DNA of 64,000 bases from Psoroptes ovis (taxonomy: Eukaryota > Arthropoda > Arachnida > Sarcoptiformes > Psoroptidae). The notes under the pieces were generated by a model. It saw only the letters and a list, made by a program, of their open reading frames with translations. It did no database searches and was not told the origin of the DNA. This document shows positions 28,801 to 40,800 of the stretch, one piece after another. The stretch is from contig PQWQ01000001.1 in NCBI GenBank assembly GCA_002943765.1, positions 3,631,501-3,695,500 on the forward strand, in the 5' to 3' direction. A program made the translations under genes and the position numbers. How positions within the stretch are numbered: the stretch's first letter is position 1; each line of letters opens with the position of its first letter.

Positions 28801-31800
28801 CAAAGAGTGTATCACAAAATTGGTACAAAAGTATTCGTCTCATCATATACACTAAAATTGTCATCCAAAAAGAATTGATTTGTTCGTGTAAAAAAGATAA
28901 AAATTGATTAAAAAAGATAAGATAATTAAAGAATTTGTAATTAATATTCGTTTGTTAATGATCTTCGAAAATTCCGTATTATTCGTCCAAAAAGAAAATC
29001 GAAAATTGGTTTAAGAAAAGTTTTGAAAAAGAAATAACTATTTAATTTCGTATTGTATTTGAATTTTGATAAATTGTATTCGTTACATTGAAAGTTTGGA
29101 TTATTATTCGCAAAAAACAAATTTCGAATTATAAAAGTAAGAAAAATTTTGATAAATTAGAAGAAAAAATAGTTTTCGTATTCGTATAATTTCGCTTTCG
29201 TACAAATTCGAAATTTGGTTTATTGTTTATTTTCGAAATTCGAATTTCCAATCGTCAAGTACTGTTTATCAATCAATTTCGTAAAATTAAAATCAAGATA
29301 TCAAAATGGAATTGCCCGAAAACATAAAGAAAAAATTGAGACAAGTTCGCATGAGAGTTACTATTGCGGTGAAAAGTGGTGTCGATTATGAAAAAGCAAC
29401 GCAATTGAAAAACGAATTGGAAGAAGCGCACAGTGAAGCAGAAAACTATTATATCGAAAATGGTAAAGAAGAAGAATTTCCCGGAGATTTCTTGGAAAAA
29501 GTTGAAACGTATTCAAACAAGATAAAAGATTACCTTAAGAAATTCGAAAATGCTTCGGTCGATGACCCCACGATTAATGCGACTCAAAGTAATGTTATTG
29601 GCAATACTAGTAACGACAATAATGCCAATAATGCTACCAATCAGGACAACTTCGAAATTAATAATGAAAACGTTAATAACGCAACAGCACCAACAAACCC
29701 ACAATTAAACGATCGATATATGAATATACTTGCATTTGATCGACTGGCTCATAGTATTGATATGCTGAACATCAATCAAAGTTTACCAACATTTAACGGA
29801 AGTTATCGACAATGGCCTTCATATAGAAATACAATAGAATCAATTATATTTGATGAAAGAATGCCGGATCAACGAAAAAAGATGTTGCTCCGAACAACAA
29901 CAACTAATGAACCGAATCGATTAGTAAACATATGGATCGGACAAAATCTTAGATTCGAAACTATCTGGGCAAAATTGATAGAAAATTATAGCAAACCTGA
30001 CAAAATAATATTAGAATTAAAGGCTTCTATCAATAAATTGGACAAAGTGCGTAGTGATCTCGATTTAACTAATTGGAGAAAATTACGAGAAACAGTTGAC
30101 GACATTGAATTGACCCTAAATGACATGATGTATAACGGATCATCTCAATTCATTGAACTCATAGCAGAAAAATTGTATCATGCAGAGATGTGCAACGTAT
30201 TGGGAAAATGTTCTACGCTACAACAAGTAGCTGAGCATATCCGAAAAAGGCACACTAGGGCAGCAAATATTGCCAACAGCAGCATTATGAATCGTTACCC
30301 ACGACCCACCGAAAATAGACAAACAAATAATTATAAAGAATTATAAAGAATATGCACCATCCATACATTCATCTTCGCCATTTGGTGGAGAAACGACAAA
30401 CAATAAAATTACATCATTAAAAATATGCGACGATAAAAATTCGATCTTAATTAGTCTCAGAGTCGCACAATTAGATGAAGAAGATTCAATAATCGTTGGC
30501 ACCGACGCATTACATAAATTCTACCATAAAGGTGTAGAAGATTTAAAAAAGATCACGAAATTCGGTATAATACGATTCAAACCGAAAAACTGGTATAAAA
30601 TTAATTCGATATCATGTGACGACAAATTTATCAACGATGAGTTGAACAACGATAAAGTTATTATTGAAAATTTAAAAGAAACATTGAATGAAACCGACGA
30701 CGATGTCGATAATGATGATCTGATTATTGAAAAAACAAATAGTGGTCGTTACGTTGCTACATTACCATTCCTAAATGAAATCCGTCCAAAAAATAATTAT
30801 GAAGCAGCTTTAAAAAATTTGAAAAGACTGATCAACGTTTTAGACAGAAATAATTTAAAAGATAGTTACGAAAAACAACTAATGAAATATTACAATGATC
30901 AACAGGCAATAGAAGTATTTGAAACGGATGGATATTTCCTTCCACACCATCCAGTGCAACGAGATTCTCCAACAACACCATTACGAGTCGTCTTTAATGC
31001 TTCATTTGGACAACTATCATTAAATGATACATTGTGGAAAGGTGAAACAAAGAATCTCGAAGTATTTCCTCACCTGATTAAATTTCGATTTGGTAAATAC
31101 GCTGCAACCGCAGATTTGGCAAAAGCTTTCTTGCAAATCCTAATCCATGAGGATGACCAGAAGTATTTGCGTTATTTATGGATTGATTCCGAGAATAAAG
31201 TCAGAATTTATCAATTGCGAGTGCTACCATTCGGTCTTATCTCCTCACCCGCAATCCTCAATGCTGTTATCAAAAAGTTATTGTGCGACAACAACCTAAG
31301 TGCAATGGCTGAATCAATATATATGGATGATTTGTTGATTGCGAATGATGACGAACTAATTTTGAAATCTAATATTGAAAAAGCAAGCTACTGTTTCAGT
31401 AAATCTGGATTCTTATTGCAAAAGGGCCATTCCAATAGCCATATTGTACAAGAAATGTTCAAAGAATCATCGGCATCTGCTAAAGTATTAGGCATCGTCT
31501 GGGACAAATTGCAAGATAAATTATGTGTAAATAAAGTCGCCTTACCACCTGTTAAAACTAAAAGAGATTTACTCTCAATTATTGGCAAGCTATTTGATCC
31601 CTATGGACTTTATGATCCATGGAAATTGTTCCTGCGATCACAATTTAGAAAAATTATCGACTACGATTGGGATGTTCAACTTCCTGATAATGTATTGAAA
31701 GAAACAAATGACCATATCGAAAATTCTGATTTATTATTCCAAATGTCCATCGATCGTCGCATCACATGTACAGGTGAAATACACGGTTTTGCTGACGCTT

Positions 31801-34800
31801 CGATTGACGCTACAGGCTACGTAATTTATCAGAAGAATCAGAACGAATTTAGTTTCATATGCGGTAAATCTAAGCTGGCTCCACATAAGAAAAATTTTAC
31901 GATCGTTAGATTGGAGCTCATAGCTCTTTATGATTTAATTAAAGTATTGGCTAAACTTAAAACCTTATTGAATTTACCGTTAATCGCCTACACCGATTCG
32001 CATATTAATATTGACCGCTTAAAGGTTACACCTAATTCGCAAAAGAAAAGCATAGCATCATTGCTATTGAAAATTATGAAAATAGTTAATCAAAATGACA
32101 TCAAAATTCGTCATATATCAGGAAAACACAATCCTGCCGATGTATACAGTCGAATTGTGTCCACTAAAACGTATTTGAAAAATCTTAGAACAAAGTTTGA
32201 TTCATCAATGATAAATGATATCAATTCAAAAACAATTAATGTTTATAAAGTAGCAATGATAACATCATCAACATTTGAATATGCAAATCATGCTGAAGAA
32301 TTTAATAGTTTGTCATCCATCGAGCAAATGTTCGAATTTGTTAAAAGAATTGCTCAAAAGCCGATCTCAAATATCGAATGTTGGAACATAATACATAAAT
32401 TTGCACAACTTGACTACAAACCACAAGATTCAGCTCTTAACATCGAAAACATTGATGGAATATTACGCGTAAGAACTCGCGATCTTAATTTTTCCCCTAT
32501 TTTCATACCCAAAACAAGTAATTTAGTCGGCGCTTTAATCGAGTATTATCATCAAAAATGTTATCACGGAGGAGTAAAAACTACTTGCGCCCATATAAAA
32601 TCTACTTATTACATCACAAACTTGGATAGAATGACACGTAAATATATTAGTAATTGCGATGTTTGCATCCGGCAAAGAAGACCAGCTGTGAAACAACCCA
32701 TTGGTCCGTTACCGAGGGAGCGCACCAATTTTAGTGTACCTCCATTTAAAAATATTGCCGTGGATTTTTTCGGACCTATGCATTTAAAAAATGGTTGCAA
32801 ATTTTATGGACTTATAGCTACATGCCTTACATCCCGCATGATAATTATTGAATTAGTCCGGTCACTCAGTGCGGATGCCACAAAGACCGCTCTGAACAAT
32901 TTATTTTCTCGAGTAGGCGTCCCAGCATTTATTCATAGCGATAACGGCACTAATTTCCGAAAATGCGCAAAAGATCTGTTGCATTTATACGATAATTTAG
33001 AGGCCTTTCAGAAAGAAAATTTAGAGCCCATAGAATGGACATTCTGCTCTCCCCATTCTCCTTGGAAAAACGGGTGTATCGAGCGTATGATAGGCACAGT
33101 AAAACGTTGTTTGACCACATTCGAGCATTCATTTAAGAATTTAGACGAAGCACGTTCCGTGTTCCTACAAATCGAAGCATCGATTAACAGTCGGCCGCTA
33201 ATCACTGACGACAACAAATTCATTTCACCATTCGAAATAGCATATGGAAGAAAAATTGGCCTATCTGTTATTGATTCTTTTGCCGAAACTAACAAGAGCT
33301 GGCCTAAATTACTAATTGACAAAAGAAACCGATTCCAGAAGCTTTGGGAGAATCAATACCTGGACGAATTGAGACGTCTCCAACCATTGAAATTCACCAA
33401 ATTCAAAGTTGGTGATCGTGTACTGATTCCAGATCCCTTTAAAAAACGAAACAATTGGAAAATGGCCACAGTGGTCAATATCAAAAAATCCGCAGATAAT
33501 ATCGTACGCGAAGTACAGTTAGAAACCGATAACAAGATCATCACTCGACCTGTAAATGGCTTAATCCACCTTGGCGCCGGGAGTGTAGCGCGACAATCGA
33601 AATAGAATTTAAAAAATTAGAACAAAAGAGAATTTCAGAAAAGTTCGATTTCTGGGATTGGGATTCCCAGGAAATTTTCTTTTTCGTTTTTACCAACCAT
33701 ATAAATAGACCCCAACATAGAAAATTAATATAGAAAAAATTCCATCTCATTTAATTTTTGTATTTCGTTTAAATAATTTCTAATTTTGTGTTAATAAATA
33801 TATCGTATAACGAGTTTCGATTTTGTTCTTTGTTTACAAGTCACGGCAATATCAAAGAGTGTATCACAAAATTGGTACAAAAGTATTCGTCTCATCATAA
33901 TAAATTAAATTATCAAATGTACAATAAATAATTTGTATTATATTTTTTTTTTTTGTTTATTCATTACAAATTCAATTCATTTCAATGTATCTCTCCGTGT
34001 GTATATGTATGTGTTTGTATTCATGTATTTTTCATTTGTGAAATGAATGTTAATGTGTTTTTTTCCTTCGTTGAGTTGCTGTTGTTATTGGCGCTGATCT
34101 TGTTGTTTAAAAAATTATATTCTTAATTAAATGAATTATTAGCGTCGTAAATATATATGAGAATGGTGCATGGTGCATTGTTTAAGAATTTATTTTTGCT
34201 AAGAAATAAACATCGAAACATAAGAAGAATATCGTTCAAGCTTCACATTTCATGATTCTTTTGATGTTCTTTGCCAAAAAAATGGAAAAAATTCTTCCGG
34301 ATTCTTCATCATTGTCCATGAATTTTCTTTGTAATTTTGTTATTATTTCTGCTTATTTTCTAATCATTTCACTCGACAAACGACGCTGATGATATCCATG
34401 AAAATCATTCAATTTCTTTGAATGAAGTGGAAAAAAAAATAAAAGTGGAAATGTGTTTTTTCCCTTTCTCATCTGAGAATATTCCAACAAACTTTATGGT
34501 ATCGGTCATTCAATGTCCGACAATTGTTATTCAATGTGTTTTGTCTTGGACCATAGAAAGAGAGAATCGAGTGTATCATCTCTACGATCCTAAACAATTC
34601 TCGATTCTTCGAAAAAAATGGAAATAAAAATAATCATTTTCAAAAGTCTATTGAATTTCCATTTTAGAATTGATACGATATTATTTCATTTTATTTTGTT
34701 TCGCTTTTCTTGCCTTTATTTGATTCATTGACAGTTCATTGAAGATTGTATTCATTCACATTTCAATTCTATTCAAAAAATTCATTTCACACTAGAATGA

Positions 34801-37800
34801 ATACAATTGAAGTCAACAACAAATAATAATCTATGGCAAAGAATATTTCTTTCTTATTATTTTTCAGCCATTTTTCTAATTTTTTTTCATTATCTTCCAA
34901 GAACCAGAAACAAAAATTGCTGTACAAACATTCATACAAGCATTCAGTAATCATTTTGTATTTGAAACATTTGAAAATAGTTAATTAGGTTTTCAATCAT
35001 TTTCAATTGAAATTTTTCTTGTTCTTCATCTTTTCATTGTAACGAAACTGCCATTCATTCATTTATTTAGTCATTAGTTTCTTCATTTATCTATTTATTT
35101 ATTTGTTTATTTATTTATTTATTCAGTGTTTCATTCATTCAAACAGTCATTCATTCATTCATTGATAACATTGATTCTAATTTTATGAATTTGCTTTCTT
35201 CTGTCTTACGAGTTTACCAATGGACAAAATAAGAGAATTATCTTTGTGAATTTCCCATTCAAAAATTGTGATAATTTCAAATTGAATCCTTTTTCATTTC
35301 TTTGCTTCAAATTGATTCATTTCGATAGTTTTTCAAGTCGATTCTGTAAGAATCTTTCGTTTCGAAATTTGATGAATATTTCTTCATTTGAATATTCAAG
35401 AATCAATTTGAAGAATCAGTTTTAATTCATTCATAGATATTTCGAGTATTCACATTTGAAAATTGAAAATTTAAACTAAGAAAAATTGAATTTCAAAAGT
35501 GAAAAAAAATCAATTCAAATACTTACAAATGAAATATAAATAGGAATATAATAAATTCAAAAGGATCAAAAATTGAATTCATTTATTTCATTTTGATTTT
35601 GAAAAAAATAAGAAAAAAAAGGTTAATGGCATCCATATCATATCTTTTACACACTAAGTTTCTAAGAGTAAAAGTTTTCATTTCAAACGAAATAATAAAA
35701 GAAAAACTCGATTATATTATTTCGATTGTATCACAGAATACACAGAATCCAATGTAATTTCATTTTTCAACAAATAAAACTCTCAAAGTCTCGGGGAAAC
35801 TCTTTGAAATATAACTCTTACTGTGTGCAATGACTTCGTTGACTAAACGAATGTTTAAATTGCATTTTGAAACACATTTCTATTTTGAGCCGCACACAGA
35901 CACATAAACCCAATCAAGATGTATGTTTGCGTGTGTGTTTGTAAAGTGTTTGTCTCCGTCTATGTGTATTATATTTGTATTAAATTCATTTGTATCATTT
36001 GTGTGTATTTCAGAAACTATTGAAAATTGATTCAAACATTCACTCGAGAACTTCTCGGCGCCCTTCAGAATCGCTATTTTCATCGCCATTCTGCTACTAG
36101 AAATGTATGAAATCTACGATTTACTCAACAAACACGCACCAACACATACAGTCATTATCATTATTATTATTTTCAAGAATCAGAGAATCAAAGGAAAAAT
36201 TATTATTATTATTATTGTTTCAACTCGATTACAATCATTGATTTCAATTTCATATTTTATACGTATTTTGTATTTTTCGTATCAATTCTATTATTATATC
36301 ATTATTTCTATTATCGTTATTCTCTATATTCTATTTTCAATATAATAATTTATGATATTTCCTTGTTGATTTTGATTTTTTTTTCTTTTTTGATCGCCGA
36401 AAAATAAAAATACCATCAAAATAAATCTAAAATACACATTGAAATATATGTAACGAAAAATAAGCCAAAACGAACTAAAAATAGATGAAATCAATTCAAT
36501 TTAATAATAAAATCAGAAAACAAGAAATAATTCCGGTCTAATATTAACACATATACAGAATTCGCATAGAAAAATATTGTTAAAATAACTGTGAAATGAA
36601 TTGAATTGAATTATTTGTTTTATTTTCATTTTTTTTTCATTTCTTAAATCATCATATTCCTATTCATGTTGATATGTCGATGTTGTGTTTCATTTCAAAC
36701 AAAAATAATAACGAAAATATGAAAAAAAAATCGTTATTATTATGAAGAAAATGAATTTCAACACCCACACACATTTTTTGGTTAAAGAATTTGACTTGAA
36801 AATAATGTTTTTTGCTTTGTACTCGATGTCTCTTTGTCATTTATTCAATCTTCAATTCAGAAATCTAGAAATTAAGGCGATTATTTGGCGTCTGTCGTTT
36901 GTAAAGGGTGAATTCATTTTCAAATGAAATAAATTCAGATTTTTTTTTTGAGTTCTGGAAACAATAAGAAAAAAAACACCAGAAACAAATGTGCAAACAC
37001 CAGAAATTTGAAATGAAATAAATGAGAGAAAATTTTAATAAGCATCATTTATGATGTAAAACGACCGAAAAAATAAAGAAAATGAAGAAAATTCTCCGAG
37101 TTATTAAAGAAATTCAAATGGAATAATACATAGGGAAAATCATATAAAAAAAAGGTTGAAAAATTGTCAATGATATCCTCTTCTTAAGTACTTGTTAGCG
37201 AACACTCTATTTTCGAGATGGATTTGTGTAAATGAATGAATGGATTCGTTATAAATGTATGAATATACGAATGAATGATTCAGAAAACCGTAAAATTTAA
37301 TGATCCAATTTGCTGTTTGCTTCATATTTTTTTTCTGAGTTTTTATTTCGAGTTTTCATCGTTTGATTGATTCGGATTTTTCAAATTCATATTCGATTCA
37401 TTTCAATTCATTTATTTTTTCAATGAATTTGAATTGTTTGAATTCAAGTTTGATTTCAGTTTAAATCGTTTGAATTTTGTTTGAATGGTTTGAATCGTTT
37501 GAATCGAGTCTGAATTGAATCAATTCAAAACGGTGAATTCCCTTGTATCTAAAATCTTGAAATTTGCTTGAAAATAATTGGTTTACCAGACGGGATTCTG
37601 CTCCATCATCAACTTAGGGTTAACTCCAGTGATTATGATCACAATTGTGCTTCAATTTCAAATTCGATTCCCTGAAAATGAATATCGAAAAAATGAATTA
37701 ATATTCTTTTGTGTGTGTGTTGAATTGAAATTCAAATTCCTAAATTAACCAGAATTTTTATGCAAAAAAATACATGTCTGGTTTTCATTTTAAAAGAAAA

Positions 37801-40800
37801 CCTTTCCCATTCAATTTGATCTCTTTTTTTTCATCGCTTGTCTGGTATTGAAAGGGATAAAATGATTCTGGTTTTTGTTGAAAATTTTGAATGTAAAAAA
37901 AATGAAATAAAATCCCAGCATTCAATCCGGTAATTTTTCAATACTTTTCAAATATTTTCAGCACTCTTTTCCTATTCGTTTGTTGAATATTCATACCATA
38001 ATCAAATCTGAATGAAAAATTCTGGAAATTTTTTCTTCAATTCATATTTATTCGATGAATTTTCAATTGAAATATTTTTCTGTTTCTTTTCATTCATTCA
38101 ATTTTATATTCAATTCTTAACGGTTGATCGAATCAAATATGATTCTTGAAGTAATTATAATTCATATTTCATTGGTTTTCATTTATTGAATTTTTTTTCA
38201 ATAAACTACGATCTTCAATTAACCACGTTCTTCACTTATACAACATGTATTATTATCTTCGAAAAAATTAATTAACATTATTTTCGATTAATTAATTAAT
38301 TAATATCATTTGTTATTTCATTCATTTTCCAATTTTTTCCTCAAATACAAATCCTATTAATTGCTTTTGAACCTTAAACACAGCAAACAAACGTCAATAA
38401 TTGTCAAGTAATGATTGTTTTACAATCAATTGGTTCATTGAATTATTTTTCGATTTGATATTTTGGAAGTTGTTAAAGAATAAAAGAAATTATTCTTCAA
38501 TTATTTTGTCATTGACATTTCTTTAATTTTCGTTGAATTTCTTCAATGATATATTCTGCAATGTACAAATATAATTTAATGTGAATTTTTTATTTTTATT
38601 TCCACATTTCATTTATCCAAATTTATTATATTTGTTTGTTGTTTGTGCTGTTGTTCGCTGTTTTTTTTTGTTGTTTGTTGCCATTTTTAATTTAAAAACT
38701 GAAACAAAATGTAATTTCTCTCTTCCTCTCTGTCTCAAGTAATGTTCCATATTTAGAAAATTTTTGACATGTATTCATTTAACAGAATACCAGGCAGAGA
38801 ATTTCAACGTTTGAAGCTGAATTCTTTGCAATTTTCGCTTATTTCTCCCATATATTCACATTGTTCACTCATAATGTTCACCAATTCTCAATCTCTGGAG
38901 ACCATTGCAAAGATGGAAATACGAAAAATGAGAAAAAATGAAAATCTCCCCGGCATTTTTAAATGAAAATTTATGTTTGCATGTGTGTGTGTTCGTGTTA
39001 TTTTCACCACCACCATCATCATCATTTCCCCCATCCACCATTATCGACCATAGTGGTGGTGGTGGTGGTGGTGTGATGTGGTGTTTTTGAATCGGGGAAG
39101 AATTGTTGTTCTTGTTGCTGTTCACTGAATGACAAGAATGATTCGGTATATCAATTTCATCAGAATTTCATTCGTTTGATGGTTCGAAACTACTGCCATT
39201 GATGAAATTTATTTTTTTCATTTATTTATTGGTGATCTTGCATTAGAATCATCGCACATCCGCGATGAGATTTGCCTCCTATGGTGGTGAAATTGCATGA
39301 AAAAGTTGATTGGTGGGAAGGTAGGGGAACCAAAGAGGGTTATTCAGAGAAAATTTCATTTCAAAAAAATAAAATTCTGAAAATGTTAAGATGTTAATAA
39401 CGATACTGATGATGATTATATTGTTGAAAATATCAAATAAATCAATTGATTGATCATTGATTTTCAGTTCTCATTTATTCATTTATTTATTCTCATTTGA
39501 AAATTGAATGAATAAATAAAATAAATGAAATGTCAATAAATTATCAAATGATCATATGAAAAGTGAAATCAAAAAGGTCAAAATCTTTTCAAATGCTTGA
39601 ATACTCTGATTTCGATTCCAATTCATTTCGTTCAAATATCTTCAACAATCTATCTATTTATTTCGATGAAATTTCATCATTTCAAATCGCATTCACATAC
39701 CGATCGATCGAAATTTCGCATCGATCAATATTTTGCTTTTGCATTATGCTTGATGCATACATTTTCAATGAATGTTTTTTTTCCCATTATAAATTCAGCT
39801 AGATTTGCTGATCACATTTGACGATGACTCAGCCATTATTATGATCTCCATGTACTTTGGTGATGCATGTTGATGACATTTTCTATTTTTCAAATAATTC
39901 CATGTTTTTATACAACCACCACAAGATACATTAATTTTAAATTCAGTTATTCTCCGTTTAAAAAATTCAGTAAATTTAGCTGAATATTTTTTTGCTACGT
40001 TTGGACTGGCCCAAACTTTATTCGTATGCGTGCGTGCGTGCATTATGAATAATGCACACACAGCTGCGCTTGTTTTGTTTCTTTTAATTTTAAATGTCCA
40101 AAATCATTTTAAAACCCTCTGAACATACAATAAGCGAATACATACAAAATTTCGAAAACCCTATTCAATCTCTTTTCATTTTTTTCCCTAATACAAGATT
40201 ACAATCAAATTGTGAATTTACAACACACACGCAAGTGAACGCAGCTTGTACCCTAGGCACCCTTGTATCATGTATTGCACACACAGTGTGCACAGCTGTT
40301 TTTCTCTTTTTGGACATTATCATTAGCGTAAATACTGCTGAATTCATTCAAATAAATTGAATTGAATTTGTGTGCATTGTTTGTCTATGGATAAATTTAA
40401 ATATACGTTTCACTCCATTCTCGTGAAAATTATGGCCATCATTGCTGGAAATTGTGCCCGAAGCTTTTTCTCTGCCTGTATTCGAGCCAATATTTCCATT
40501 TAAACACGCAGACACACACTGACTGAAAAAAACACGTGATCCATTATCATTATCTTATATTGTCATTATTATTTCATGTGTTATCAATTCAAATTTATTC
40601 AACCAAATCCTATGGCTGTTTGAATTATTTTCATTCATTCCTAGTCATTGAAATTGTGTTTCAATTGTATTTGTTTATTTGAGAATATTCGCAAAATATT
40701 CACACAACAACAACATTATTCAATAATATTAGATTATATTCATGCTAATATAATAATGAATAATGATAATAATAACTGAAATATTCTATTTACTATTATA

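Larger units (their letters stand above)
28532..33899 (+). mobile_element. BEL/Pao LTR retrotransposon, young but defective
   Basis: The element has two direct 316-bp LTRs, a gag-like frame and a pol frame in the order reverse transcriptase, RNase H, integrase, with a DUF5641-like C-terminus. That order, the YMDD reverse transcriptase box and the Pao-type gag place it in the BEL/Pao group rather than Gypsy or Copia. The LTRs look identical, which indicates recent insertion. The element lies in luna intron 1 in the sense direction. TAAAT occurs both just before the 5' LTR (28527-28531) and at 33901-33905, and may be the 5-bp target duplication, although the 3' LTR end is ambiguous by one or two bases. 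Gag and pol are out of frame with each other, and protease and zinc-knuckle motifs were not found. Confidence 0.95.

Noticed and set aside
32950..33544. Minus-strand frames inside the integrase region
   Set aside because: They lie antisense to intact, motif-rich pol coding sequence and have no similarity of their own.
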